Below, piece by piece: positions 8,872 to 17,367 of a stretch of 64,000 nucleotides of DNA (the stretch's first letter is position 1; each line of letters starts with the position of its first letter). The DNA lies in NCBI GenBank assembly GCA_016709995.1, contig JADJLQ010000002.1:1116001-1180000 (forward strand), given 5' to 3'. Below the pieces are notes generated by a model that saw only the letters and a list, made by a program, of their open reading frames with translations, made no database searches and was not told the origin of the DNA. Source of the DNA: Saprospiraceae bacterium (GTDB lineage Bacteria > Bacteroidota > Bacteroidia > Chitinophagales > Saprospiraceae). A program made the translations under genes and the position numbers.

Positions 8872-9657
8872 ATGACTTATGCTAAAAAGTCCTATGGGCA
8901 GCATTTTCTTACCAACGAATCGATCGCAGAACGTATCACCACTGCCCTGGCTCCTTTTGGACCAATAGACCACCTGTTAGAAGTCGGTCCCGGGAAAGGC
9001 ATGTTGAGCAAATACCTCATCGAGGCTTTCCCAACGCTTATCATGGTAGAAGCAGATCAGGACATGGTCGACTTCCTGGAGGCTGATACGAAGTTTGGCA
9101 CAGCCCAATTAATCAAAGAGGATTTTTTGAAACTCGACCTGCTTGCATTAAATGGTTCACGACCATTGTATATCATTGGCAATTTTCCATATAATATTTC
9201 TTCCCAGATCGTATTTAAGATGATTGATCATCGGGAGTTGATACCCGGTATGGTAGGCATGTTTCAAAAGGAAATGGCAGAGCGTATCGCTCATGCTCCA
9301 GGCAGTAGAGAGTATGGGGTCATCAGCGTATTGACACAGGCATATTATGATGTAGAATATTTGTTTACAGTCAAAGAGGGCAATTTTAGCCCCCCTCCCA
9401 AAGTAAAATCTGCTGTATTGAGATTTACCCGCAAGTCAACCCTGCATTTGGACTGTAACGAATCCTTATTCAAATCAATCGTAAAATCCTGTTTCCTTCA
9501 AAAAAGAAAGATGATCAGAAATTCGCTCAAATCGCATCTATCTGCTGATATATTGAAGGATCCTTTTTACGACAAAAGGCCAGAACAATTGGCTGTATCA
9601 GAGTTTGTCACGATTACTAATCTGGTGACCGATCAGAAGAAGTTACCGGCCCAATGA
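8872..9657 (+). CDS. rsmA: 16S rRNA (adenine(1518)-N(6)/adenine(1519)-N(6))-dimethyltransferase
   Basis: RsmA (KsgA) dimethylates two adjacent adenines in helix 45 of 16S rRNA during late 30S assembly. The protein is 261 aa from the ATG at 8872 (a TTG lies two codons upstream). Motifs are SYGQHFLTN at the N-terminus, LLEVGPGKGMLS for SAM binding, the acidic residue at MVEAD, and the catalytic NFPYNISSQ. The C-terminal helical domain carries GNFSPPPKVKSAV and FLQKRKMIRNSLK. A TATCATTG box ends 3 nt before the ATG, suggesting a very short leader. Its last ~41 bp overlap the 3' end of the convergent CPBP protease gene. Confidence 0.95.
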   Translation: MTYAKKSYGQHFLTNESIAERITTALAPFGPIDHLLEVGPGKGMLSKYLIEAFPTLIMVEADQDMVDFLEADTKFGTAQLIKEDFLKLDLLALNGSRPLYIIGNFPYNISSQIVFKMIDHRELIPGMVGMFQKEMAERIAHAPGSREYGVISVLTQAYYDVEYLFTVKEGNFSPPPKVKSAVLRFTRKSTLHLDCNESLFKSIVKSCFLQKRKMIRNSLKSHLSADILKDPFYDKRPEQLAVSEFVTITNLVTDQKKLPAQ

Positions 9658-10294
9658 GTGAGCGTCTCAAAAGTTCGATGGTGATATTGTAAAAGAAATG
9701 TACGATGATCGGAAGCAGGATGCTGCCACTCAAATGATACAGATATTGGAACCCCAGGGCGAATAAAAAGGTAATGGGGATAGCCAACCAGCCCTGCGTG
9801 TAATGTGAAAATGAAAAACTTACCGCACTCATCATCGCCGCGAGGATAAAAAGCATGCCATGCTTGGCTAACAGGTGGGTGAGCACCCCCCGATATACAA
9901 ACTCTTCGGATAAGGCGGCTACCAGGCAAAGTAATACCCACAAAAAGTAATCGTTTTGCTTTTCAGGTAATATGATTTCATCTTCTGCTTTGGAGTCATT
10001 CTGAAAAAACTTGAAGTGCAGAAAATTGATCAACACGCCAAATGCATATAAGGCGGCCCCAAAGAGTATGAAACGCAGCTCGATCGGTCCTATTATTCTC
10101 ACAGCCAGGGCTTCGCGCCAATCTACTAACGCAGCCAGACCACCTATGATGGATAACATGATGATCGACTGGAGATAAAGCAATCTTTTGGGTGGGATCA
10201 CTTCATGATTTTCAATTATGACCCGGGTCTGAAAGCTTAAAAGCGGCAAAACAATAAATTGTAGCCCAATAAAAAAAAACGAAAATAAAGACAC
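9617..10294 (-). CDS. CPBP-family intramembrane metalloprotease
   Basis: This is a polytopic membrane protein of 225 aa with about six hydrophobic segments. It has the CPBP/Abi signature: SEEFVYRG (the EExxxR motif), FSFSHYTQGW and a C-terminal PIIVHFFYNIT with the last metal-ligand His. Related proteins include Rce1-type prenyl-protein endopeptidases and bacterial membrane proteases; its substrate here is unknown. GTG at 10294 is the likely start, because a perfect TAATTTTG promoter-like box ends four bases upstream of it. The 3' end overlaps rsmA by 41 bp in a tail-to-tail arrangement. It is divergent from the PfkB kinase gene. Confidence 0.87.
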   Translation of the reverse strand: MSLFSFFFIGLQFIVLPLLSFQTRVIIENHEVIPPKRLLYLQSIIMLSIIGGLAALVDWREALAVRIIGPIELRFILFGAALYAFGVLINFLHFKFFQNDSKAEDEIILPEKQNDYFLWVLLCLVAALSEEFVYRGVLTHLLAKHGMLFILAAMMSAVSFSFSHYTQGWLAIPITFLFALGFQYLYHLSGSILLPIIVHFFYNITIELLRRSLIGPVTSSDRSPD

Positions 10295-10298
10295 AGCT

Positions 10299-10306
10299 CA
10301 AAATTA
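10299..10306 (-). promoter_or_regulatory. TAnnTTTG (-7-type) box for the CPBP protease gene
   Basis: On the minus strand 10306-10299 reads TAATTTTG, a perfect match to the Bacteroidota -7 consensus. It ends 4 nt before the GTG start, so the transcript would begin at or next to the start codon. No clear -33 TTTG element is seen upstream. Confidence 0.5.
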
Positions 10307-10337
10307 GCCGAAAAAATACAATCTTTACGCTTGGTGT

Positions 10338-11258
10338 ATGATACTTACTATTACTCTCAACCCATCCATTGATATATCGGTGCATGTCACTAAGTTGATT
10401 CCTGAAGAAAAATTGCGCTGCGAGCAATACGAAAAGGAAGTCGGAGGTGGAGGCATAAATGTAGCTAAAGGACTGAACAGACTTGGGCTGGATAGTTGTG
10501 CTTTGTTTTTTTCAGCAGGTCAAAACGGCAGATGGATCGAGCAGCGACTGGCTGATGACCATCAACGAATATTGCCCGTCAATGTCGCCGGTGAAACCAG
10601 GGAAAACATCACCATTGATGATATCTCAAGTCATTTAGAATATCGACTGGTCAATAAAGGAAAAAAAATATCCTCCCTGGACCTTGAAAAATTTTGGCTA
10701 AAATTAAATTCAATCAATACCGCTCCTGAGTTTGTAATTGTGAGCGGGAGTTTTCCACCTGGGATCAATACCCGGTTTTCAAAGGCTGTGGCGCAGTGGT
10801 GTGCCAGGAAAGGCAGTCGCCTGGTAGTGGATTTGCCCGCTGATCAATTGTTGCCCTGGTTTTCTTCAAACCCCTTTTTGATCAAACCCAATCTTGCGGA
10901 ATTTTATCAATTGGCAGGTAGAAAAAAAATGACTACGGCACAGGTGATCAAGCAAGCCCGCCAATGGATAAGCCAACATTATGCTCAGCATATCGCTATT
11001 TCGATGTCGGCTTCCGGGGGAATCCTTGCCACTGATCAGGAAGTTGTAGAACTCAAGGCGCCAAGTGTCAAGGTGCAAAGCACTGTCGGAGCGGGAGACA
11101 GTATGGTGGCCGGCATGATTTATCAATTTAGCAAAAAGGCAAGTTTGAGAGATACACTTCGAATGGGGCTGGCTTGTGGATCGGCGGCCACTATTCAAAA
11201 GGGCACCAAACTATTTGATCCTACCAATGCCCGGAGACTTTACCGACTGATTAAATAA
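10338..11258 (+). CDS. PfkB-family hexose-phosphate kinase (1-phosphofructokinase/tagatose-6-phosphate kinase type)
   Basis: The 306-aa protein is a ribokinase-fold sugar kinase. It has ITLNPSIDISVHV at the N-terminus and the GGGINVAKGLNRLG signature, the G-G-N-x-A equivalent in the fructose-phosphate branch. SGSFPPGIN and LIKPNLAEFYQLAG follow, and near residue 250 the STVGAGDSMVAGMI motif carries the catalytic Asp and anion hole. The NPSIDISV start and the -GGGIN- form place it in the LacC/FruK/PfkB branch, which phosphorylates fructose-6-P, fructose-1-P or tagatose-6-P; which of these cannot be decided. The ATG at 10338 lies at the conserved start. An MFS transporter follows 62 bp later on the same strand and may supply substrate, though a separate promoter-like box precedes it. 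Confidence 0.9.
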   Translation: MILTITLNPSIDISVHVTKLIPEEKLRCEQYEKEVGGGGINVAKGLNRLGLDSCALFFSAGQNGRWIEQRLADDHQRILPVNVAGETRENITIDDISSHLEYRLVNKGKKISSLDLEKFWLKLNSINTAPEFVIVSGSFPPGINTRFSKAVAQWCARKGSRLVVDLPADQLLPWFSSNPFLIKPNLAEFYQLAGRKKMTTAQVIKQARQWISQHYAQHIAISMSASGGILATDQEVVELKAPSVKVQSTVGAGDSMVAGMIYQFSKKASLRDTLRMGLACGSAATIQKGTKLFDPTNARRLYRLIK

Positions 11259-11320
11259 AAATATTATCGGCAGATGGTATCCACCCAAAATCCAATTATT
11301 CCAAACATTACTTTGTGCTT

Positions 11321-12559
11321 ATGAATTTTCATCGCGGTGACTTAAAACATTTATTTAGCCTTCCGGTCATAGTGGCTGCCCTGGGTTATTTTGTGGATAT
11401 CTATGACCTGCTGTTGTTTGGTATCGTACGGATCCCTAGCTTAAATTCTCTTGGGCTGTCAGAGAGTGAAGTCTCCAGCATAGGCGCTTCCATACTCAAC
11501 TGGCAGATGACAGGGATGTTGCTTGGAGGAATATTGTGGGGTGTATTTGGTGATAAAAAAGGCAGGCTTTCGGTATTGTTCGGGTCTATCATCACCTATT
11601 CTTTGGCCAATATAGCCTGCGGTTTTGTGCAGGATCCTACTACGTATAAAATCATCCGTTTTATAGCAGGGGTAGGTCTGGCAGGTGAGTTAGGTGCAGG
11701 CATCACCCTGGTGTCTGAATCCATTCCTAAACATCTAAGGGCTCTGGGTACCAGTATTGTGGCTTTCGTAGGCCTGTTAGGAGCAGTAGTCGGGTATCTA
11801 ACAGTTGAGATGTTTGATTGGCGCACTGCTTATTTTGTTGGGGGTGGGATGGGATTTGCTTTATTGTTTTTAAGAATGGGGGTCTTCGAAACGCCTTTTT
11901 TCAAAAGTATCAAAGCAGATCATAAAATATCAAAAGGCAATTTTTTTGCTTTATTCGCCAAAAAGGATCGATTCATCCGATATCTCAAATGTATCGGTAT
12001 GGGTATCCCCAGTTGGTTTGTGATCGGGGTGCTCTGCTCATTTAGCAATGAAATCGGTAAGGCACTTGGTATCACCGAGCCGATCAAACCGGGACTTTCT
12101 ATCATGTGGTGTTATATTGGTTTGTCCATTGGTGACCTTGCCAATGGGATCATCAGTCATTATCTTCAATCGCGCAAAAAGGCCGTTTTGTATTTTTTAT
12201 TATTTCAGATAGTGATTGTTTTGTTTTATTTGTCAGGTACGTTTCGCTCAGCCACAGGCATGTATTTGCTCAATGGGCTGATGGGGCTAGGGGGTGGTTA
12301 TTGGGCCATGTTCGTGACCATTGGAGCCGAGCAGTTTGGCACTAACCTGAGGGCTACTGCTGCTACTACTATCCCCAATATGGTGAGAGGCACGACGGTC
12401 ATAGATACAGTATTGTACCAGGCATTTAAGGGTCTGCTGGGATCAGCTACACTGGCAGCAGGATTAGGAGGATTGTTGGTATATATCATAGCCATCTATT
12501 CGATTACCACTATCTCCGAGACGCATAACAAGGATCTGGATTATTTGGAGTTGGATTAA
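11321..12559 (+). CDS. MFS transporter (metabolite:H+ symporter-like)
   Basis: The protein is about 412 aa with 12 predicted transmembrane helices. It carries the MFS motif A in the loop between helices 2 and 3 (GVFGDKKGRLSVLFG) and an early membrane Asp pair (YFVDIYDLLLFG) typical of the sugar-acid/metabolite proton symporter branch. A second motif-A-like segment in the C-terminal half is weak. The substrate is not deducible; sugar acids or carboxylates are the usual cargo of similar proteins. I take ATG 11321 rather than GTG 11315; a TTACTTTG box ends 5 nt before it. It may be linked with the upstream PfkB-type kinase. The 189 bp after it hold only weak small hairpins (such as GGAGT-tat-ACTCC at 12598-12610). 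Confidence 0.87.
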   Translation: MNFHRGDLKHLFSLPVIVAALGYFVDIYDLLLFGIVRIPSLNSLGLSESEVSSIGASILNWQMTGMLLGGILWGVFGDKKGRLSVLFGSIITYSLANIACGFVQDPTTYKIIRFIAGVGLAGELGAGITLVSESIPKHLRALGTSIVAFVGLLGAVVGYLTVEMFDWRTAYFVGGGMGFALLFLRMGVFETPFFKSIKADHKISKGNFFALFAKKDRFIRYLKCIGMGIPSWFVIGVLCSFSNEIGKALGITEPIKPGLSIMWCYIGLSIGDLANGIISHYLQSRKKAVLYFLLFQIVIVLFYLSGTFRSATGMYLLNGLMGLGGGYWAMFVTIGAEQFGTNLRATAATTIPNMVRGTTVIDTVLYQAFKGLLGSATLAAGLGGLLVYIIAIYSITTISETHNKDLDYLELD

Positions 12560-12748
12560 AAAGAATGGTAGTATAAATTTTGTGACATTGTTTTAGAGGA
12601 GTTATACTCCGACCTGTTCAGGAGCAAGCTATGCTTTAGGATAGATAACCTGCCTGAATAGAGAAGGAGACCTGCCCCACCATAGCTTTAAGCTTTCGGC
12701 CCTGCTTTCTATCAAAGCAAAAATTAAAATATTATTACCTTTCGGTAC

Positions 12749-13162
12749 ATGAAATACCTTATTACGCTCCTTGTATTATCTAAGGTGTATGCTTTTGCCT
12801 TTAGCCAATCAGCAATCACTTTGCCAGGCTACATCGCACTGGCCAAGGAAAACTCACCGCAAAGTAAACTGGCCCACACTCAAAAAGAGATCAGTCTGTA
12901 TCGATATCAGAGTTTCGAAAGTGATTTTCGCCCTCAAATTACATTTTATGGCAATGTACCGGCTTATAGCAAAGACTTTTTCGATGTCAGACAACCGGAT
13001 GGTACAATAAAGTTTCTACCTCGCAAACAAAATTTTTCCAATATCGGTTTTTCTCTGAGCCAGCAAGTACTGGCCACCGGCGGCTTACTCTCGCTCCGTA
13101 CAGACCTAAGTCGGTTTGACGACTTTAGTCTTCGATCAAAATCATTTGCCTCATTAATATAG
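12749..13162 (+). pseudogene. TolC-family outer-membrane efflux protein, N-terminal fragment
   Basis: The 137-aa frame begins with a signal peptide (MKYLITLLVLSKVYAFAFSQ) and the typical start of a Bacteroidota TolC-family protein: a helix with ENSPQSKLAHTQKEISLYRYQSFESDFRP, then outer-membrane strand segments (QITFYGNVP and FSNIGFSLSQQVLATGGLLSLRTDL). Family members are about 430-500 aa, so roughly 70% is missing. The frame ends at a TAG (13160-13162) exactly where it meets the 3' end of the convergent AAA ATPase gene, and nothing TolC-like follows in any frame on either side of that gene. No membrane-fusion or pump genes are nearby. A TACCTTTCG promoter-like box still sits 4 nt before the ATG. 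The gene appears to have lost its 3' part when the ATPase gene was placed here. Confidence 0.82.
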
Positions 13163-14347
13163 GAAACCAAACATCCATAAGGGTATTTTGTTTTTTATTC
13201 CACTTAGATCGTCGTCGATGGCGAGATAACTATTAGGCTTATTTGCTATCTGTTTGAATGTTTTGACTGGGCCCCCTATTTCAAATGTATATTTCTCAGC
13301 GACTAAAAAATCACCGGATTTGGAGGAATGTACTTTGTATTTGGTAGATACCTGGTTAAAAAAAAATACCTCTCTTAAAGTGCCAATATTGGTCTGATGT
13401 GGAGCTAATCCCATGTGGATATTGGTATTGTGCAGATATATTTTCTCCGGTTTACTCAGCACACTGTAGCTTTTTCCTGATTCCTGAAGTAAGTGGAATA
13501 TTTTAGCCTGGTCGAGATAATGGATGTATTCATAAAGCGTATTTCTAGGGACTTCAATGCTGGTAGCGAGTTTAGATATATTGGGTTGAAAAGGTACTTC
13601 AGTGGCTAGATAGTAGATCAGTTTTTTTATTTTGTTGATATGGTGGATATCTATGCTCAATACGGTAGGTAGATCGACTTCAATAATTGTATTTAGGATT
13701 TGATCTAGTTTAATAGAATAATTCTTTACGCTTTGAAGATAAAAAGGGTAATGCCCATGCTCCAAATACGATTTAAACAAGGGGATGATTTTGAGCTGTT
13801 GCAATATGTTGGATGCAATCGGAATATGATCATTTAATAGGTCATTTAAAGTCGAAGGCTCGAAACTGGTCTTGGATTCAATATTGATATATTCTCTAAG
13901 TGATAGGCCAGGAAGTTCATATGACATTGCTCTTCTGCTCAAGTCAGACTGGGCGCTGTATATTTTCAAAAGGGAGGAACCAGAAAATACCATGTGAAAA
14001 TCCTGAAAGTTATCATAAATGGTTTTGAGGTGAAGGCTCCAGTCATCTTCCTTATGGATTTCATCAATAAATAGATGGGTTCCTCCCTGCTTTTGGTGAT
14101 AAGTCGCGACCTCCGTGATCGTGACCCCTCTCAGCGTCAAATGGTCCAAACTTATATATAGTGCCTTACTGGAGACGCCAAAATGCTCTTTGATATGTTG
14201 TAAGATCATGGTGGTTTTGCCTACACCCCTTGATCCTTTAATACCAATAAGTCTTTCATTCCAATCAATAATATCTATATAACTCCTTCTGAATGAAGTT
14301 TTTAAATTGGTTATTAGATTTTGATGAATCTTATATAAATGCTCCAT
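13154..14347 (-). CDS. AAA_14/DUF4143-type ATPase
   Basis: The 397-aa protein has an N-terminal P-loop ATPase domain with Walker A GSRGVGKTT (residues 38-46, K44), Walker B HLFIDEIHK (Asp95/Glu96) and a sensor-like VFSGSSLL. A winged-helix-like part (SKLATSIEVPRNTLYEYIHYLDQA) follows. The C-terminus has the DUF4143 pattern, where SGDFLVAEKYTFEIGG resembles the core of a PD-(D/E)xK-like fold. This family is abundant and often multicopy in Bacteroidota; its role is unknown. It lies against a truncated TolC gene, 9 bp overlapping, and is preceded by three palindromes at a perfect 32-bp period that reach to within 3 bp of its ATG. This suggests autoregulation or another protein-DNA assembly at its own promoter. 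It is AT-richer than its neighbours and looks like acquired cargo. Confidence 0.88.
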   Translation of the reverse strand: MEHLYKIHQNLITNLKTSFRRSYIDIIDWNERLIGIKGSRGVGKTTMILQHIKEHFGVSSKALYISLDHLTLRGVTITEVATYHQKQGGTHLFIDEIHKEDDWSLHLKTIYDNFQDFHMVFSGSSLLKIYSAQSDLSRRAMSYELPGLSLREYINIESKTSFEPSTLNDLLNDHIPIASNILQQLKIIPLFKSYLEHGHYPFYLQSVKNYSIKLDQILNTIIEVDLPTVLSIDIHHINKIKKLIYYLATEVPFQPNISKLATSIEVPRNTLYEYIHYLDQAKIFHLLQESGKSYSVLSKPEKIYLHNTNIHMGLAPHQTNIGTLREVFFFNQVSTKYKVHSSKSGDFLVAEKYTFEIGGPVKTFKQIANKPNSYLAIDDDLSGIKNKIPLWMFGFLY

Positions 14348-14349
14348 AT

Positions 14350-14430
14350 TGCTTAATAAATAAGCACAAAAATAAGTAAATTGCTTTTATAAAAAGCATA
14401 AAAATGAATAAATTGCTTTTATATAAAGCA
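14350..14430. repeat. Three 17-bp palindromes with an exact 32-bp period upstream of the ATPase
   Basis: The sites are 14350-14366, 14382-14398 and 14414-14430. Each has the form TGCTTW-N5-WAAGCA, with arms TGCTTA/TAAGCA, TGCTTT/AAAGCA and TGCTTT/AAAGCA. The third extends to a 9-bp arm palindrome, AATTGCTTT-tatat-AAAGCAATT. The start-to-start distance is 32 bp both times, three DNA turns, so all face the same side of the helix. The 15-bp linker between sites 1 and 2 and that between 2 and 3 are also similar (AAAAAT-A-TAAAT pattern). Site 1 ends 3 bp from the ATPase start codon and would cover its promoter or leader. This is the layout of a cooperative repressor or iteron-like site; the binding protein is unknown. 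Confidence 0.8.
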
Positions 14431-14564
14431 ATTATTATACAACTAAGCTCTAATCAAAGTAGGAATGAATGGTAGAATAGTTCAGGACTACTTAGAGCAG
14501 GACCACCTTTCCGAAGGAAAAAAGTAGGTCACAGCTGACATCGGTGACCCGGTTTGAAATCATG

Positions 14565-15878
14565 TCAAGATGCATGAGCTCCGGTATCCTTTAAATTAAA
14601 TCGAATCAGTCCATTTCGATCCACTAGAAAGAAAATCAGCAGCACCATATATTCTATCCCAATCAATGCATACTTCCACGTAGTGCTCATCGTCGGATCA
14701 TACCAACTGTAAGACAAAACGATCAGCCCCGACCAAATAAAAGGTACTAACCAGCCGGACAGGGTACCCAATAAAAGCAGCGGAAGGATATACCAGGGAT
14801 GAACCGTCGTGCTCAATAGCAAATAACCCATCCACATCAGTAAGATCGAAGGTAGCAGAGAGCTCCACTGCTTGGACTTTTGTCTTATAAATAGATAGGT
14901 GGTCCATAGGATGAATAAGACCGAAAGATACTGTCCTATATGTCGGACATTGTCAAATCCAAATCTTTGGTAATCTATAGCTTTCCAGATTTCAAACAAA
15001 CTGCCGTTGAACTCGAAACTGGAAATATATAGCCTGATCGATTGCATAAAATGATCCTGATAAAGGTATATACAGCAAAGGCAGAGTATAAATATCAAGA
15101 CGGATAACAGGCTGTATCTAAGTCCTTTTTTGAATCCCAGGTATTTCCATAGGAAAGGCAATAAAATGATGGGAAATATTTTGATCGCAGCAGCAAGCGA
15201 CAACATGACAGAGGATAAATCATACCTGGTACGAAATAGGTAATACAAAGCCGTTACAATAAAAAACATAATGAATCCTTCAGGGTGCCCATTGGCTATG
15301 ATTTCAAATAAAATAAGTGGATTCCATGCATACCACCAAACCATCTGAATTTTATCTTTTGGAATTAATTTTTTCAGGAAATAAATCGTGCCTACATCTG
15401 ATAAGAATAAAAGCATCTTCCAACTCACTGAGAATAAATAAATAGATTTGAAGCCCACGATGGCACACATAGCAAAGAGTGCTTGTAATATGGGTGGATA
15501 AACACTGAAATAATTTGGTGAATTGAGCTTAGTAAATACAACCATCCAATCCTGGGGGTATAATGTCTGAAGCTCGTGAGGAGTAAATTGATAGGGATTT
15601 ATTTTTTCCAATACGCACATTCCATCCCAATAAAATCTATAAAAATCATCTGAGGCCAGGGGGAACGAAAATACCAGGACCAGTTTTACCATCCAATTGA
15701 GCCAGGAGTGAGCTTCAAAAGAAGCAGGTTTGTGGAGACCTGCCCAGGCATAGGCCCCAAACGCAATACCATAATATAAGACCAGTTTGCCGAAGGCTGC
15801 CTGTGGAACAGTATATGCCAATATCGTCAAGGCTAATACTATTATAAGGAGTAGCGATCGATGGAGGTGGACAGCCAT
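14565..15878 (-). CDS. Polytopic membrane glycosyltransferase (GT87/mannosyltransferase-like)
   Basis: The protein is about 437 aa from the ATG at 15878 and almost entirely hydrophobic, with roughly ten or more membrane helices. An early loop carries DDFYRFYWDGMCVLEKINPYQFTP, matching the acidic first-loop motif of GT-C enzymes that use polyprenyl-phosphate sugars. NGHPEGFIMFF and AAAIKIFPIILLPFLW are typical of the GT87/DUF2029 mannosyltransferase group. A start at 15938 would overlap the upstream gene by 50 bp; 15878 lies 10 bp after that gene's stop and is preferred. It is the last gene of a three-gene operon with two GT2 enzymes. It probably adds a sugar from a lipid-phosphate donor on the outer side of the inner membrane; donor and acceptor are inferred. 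Confidence 0.8.
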   Translation of the reverse strand: MAVHLHRSLLLIIVLALTILAYTVPQAAFGKLVLYYGIAFGAYAWAGLHKPASFEAHSWLNWMVKLVLVFSFPLASDDFYRFYWDGMCVLEKINPYQFTPHELQTLYPQDWMVVFTKLNSPNYFSVYPPILQALFAMCAIVGFKSIYLFSVSWKMLLFLSDVGTIYFLKKLIPKDKIQMVWWYAWNPLILFEIIANGHPEGFIMFFIVTALYYLFRTRYDLSSVMLSLAAAIKIFPIILLPFLWKYLGFKKGLRYSLLSVLIFILCLCCIYLYQDHFMQSIRLYISSFEFNGSLFEIWKAIDYQRFGFDNVRHIGQYLSVLFILWTTYLFIRQKSKQWSSLLPSILLMWMGYLLLSTTVHPWYILPLLLLGTLSGWLVPFIWSGLIVLSYSWYDPTMSTTWKYALIGIEYMVLLIFFLVDRNGLIRFNLKDTGAHAS

Positions 15879-15888
15879 AGTAGAAAGA

Positions 15889-17367
15889 TCAGTCTTTAAG
15901 GCTGATATGTACAATCGTGTATAGAAATATAGAGGCAAATCCGAGTGCCAAAGCCACGTGAAAAATTAAAAAATTGGTTTGTTGAGTCGTAATACCCCAG
16001 TAGACAGAATAGATAAAATACCCGGCCAGCAATCCTTCGAACACAGTGATCCAGGATAAATGGTGAGAGAGGTATTTGTGCTTGGCGACGCGATCAGTGA
16101 TAGATTTAATGTTGAATTTTGGAGTCCTGACAAAAGCACTTTTTTTGCCACGCCAGCCTTGGATGACAGCTACACTGTTGTGCAGGGAAAGCCCCATAGA
16201 AAAAACAAGAAACAGTGGAAATAACACGATAAATCGAAGTACGGATTTCCACAAAGGGATTTTATTCCACGCAATGCGCACGTTGGCCATAAAATGAATG
16301 AGGATGATGGATAAGGTACCAATCAATCCAAATGCAAAATATTTTGGGGATATACCGTAATGAGAGACTAGAAATGAAATAGGCACACTCGATACCGCCA
16401 AGGCCAGTACCAACACGAAAATCGAGCTGCCCAACAAAAGCGTGATCGCATGTAGTTTTTGAACAAAGGCCAGGTTTGATTGCCAGATAACCGGGATCAA
16501 TTTTCTGGCTACTTCAGCTCCGCCTTTCATCCATCTCGCCTGCTGAGACTTAAGACCATTCATTTCTGCTGGCAATTCTGCCGGTGATCCTATCTCCTGT
16601 ATATAATAAATCTCCCAACCCTTGAGCTGTGCTCTGAACGAAAGATCCAGATCTTCAGTCAAGGTATCGGAGTGCCAACCACCGGCTTCTTCGATAGCTG
16701 TTTTTCTCCAGGTACCTGCAGTGCCATTAAACTGTAACAAAAGGTCGCCGGACTGCCTGCCGGACTGCTCTATAGAAAAGTGCACATTCAGCTGAAAGGC
16801 CTGTAACATGGTGAGCAAAGAATAGTTTTCATTGATATGATCCCACCGGGTCTGGACCACGCCTATTTTTTGATTTTGAAAATATGGGATGCATTTTTTT
16901 AAAAAATCCGGCTGCGGCAAAAAATCAGCATCAAAAATTGTGATGAATTCACCAGAAGCTACTTTGAGTCCCTCTTTGAGCGCCCCGGCTTTGTAACCGG
17001 ATCGGTTAGTACGATGTAAATGTTTGATATCGATACCTTTGGCGGCATACTCCCGGCATTTGCGGGTGATGATCTCCACGGTTTCATCCGTACTGTCATC
17101 CAGTACCTGGATCTCCAATAGTGCAGGCGGGTAATCAATCTTGCAGATTACATCGATCAGTCTTTCGACCACATACAGCTCATTGAATACAGGTAATTGG
17201 ATGGTGACTTTGGGCCATACCTTCAAGGCGGGTGGTTGATATTGCCTGATGGACTTATACTTTTTTAGGTAATAATATAAAAGGTGAAATTCCAGGAAAG
17301 CATAAATGGTGATGAAGCTCAGGGCCAGGAAATAAATCAGTGCAAAAAAATAAGCGAGATATTCCAC
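15889..17367 (-). CDS. Membrane glycosyltransferase family 2 (cellulose-synthase-like)
   Basis: The 492-aa protein has an N-terminal membrane helix (1-25) and a cytoplasmic GT2 domain (50-300): VTIQLPVFNE, DDSTDET, the metal-binding FDADFLPQPDF, TEDLDLSFRAQLKGW with the catalytic TED, and QQARWMKGG, the QxxRW motif of processive beta-glycosyltransferases. Four or five C-terminal membrane helices follow. The D, D, D, QxxRW set places it with CESA/CslA-like or beta-mannan/glucomannan-type synthases and with lipid glycosyltransferases. The gene starts directly next to the stop of the upstream GT2 gene (17368), so the two are tightly coupled. Sugar and product are unknown, and no cyclic-di-GMP binding PilZ domain is visible. 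Confidence 0.88.
   Translation of the reverse strand: MEYLAYFFALIYFLALSFITIYAFLEFHLLYYYLKKYKSIRQYQPPALKVWPKVTIQLPVFNELYVVERLIDVICKIDYPPALLEIQVLDDSTDETVEIITRKCREYAAKGIDIKHLHRTNRSGYKAGALKEGLKVASGEFITIFDADFLPQPDFLKKCIPYFQNQKIGVVQTRWDHINENYSLLTMLQAFQLNVHFSIEQSGRQSGDLLLQFNGTAGTWRKTAIEEAGGWHSDTLTEDLDLSFRAQLKGWEIYYIQEIGSPAELPAEMNGLKSQQARWMKGGAEVARKLIPVIWQSNLAFVQKLHAITLLLGSSIFVLVLALAVSSVPISFLVSHYGISPKYFAFGLIGTLSIILIHFMANVRIAWNKIPLWKSVLRFIVLFPLFLVFSMGLSLHNSVAVIQGWRGKKSAFVRTPKFNIKSITDRVAKHKYLSHHLSWITVFEGLLAGYFIYSVYWGITTQQTNFLIFHVALALGFASIFLYTIVHISLKD

Noticed and set aside
12560..12748. Structured RNA between the MFS and TolC-like genes
   Set aside because: Only a 5-bp hairpin and an 8-bp distant inverted pair (AAGCTATG/CATAGCTT) are present; not enough for an RNA gene.
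14350..14430. CRISPR-like array
   Set aside because: Repeat units are 17-bp palindromes with only 15-bp linkers that are themselves alike, only three copies, and no cas genes in the window.
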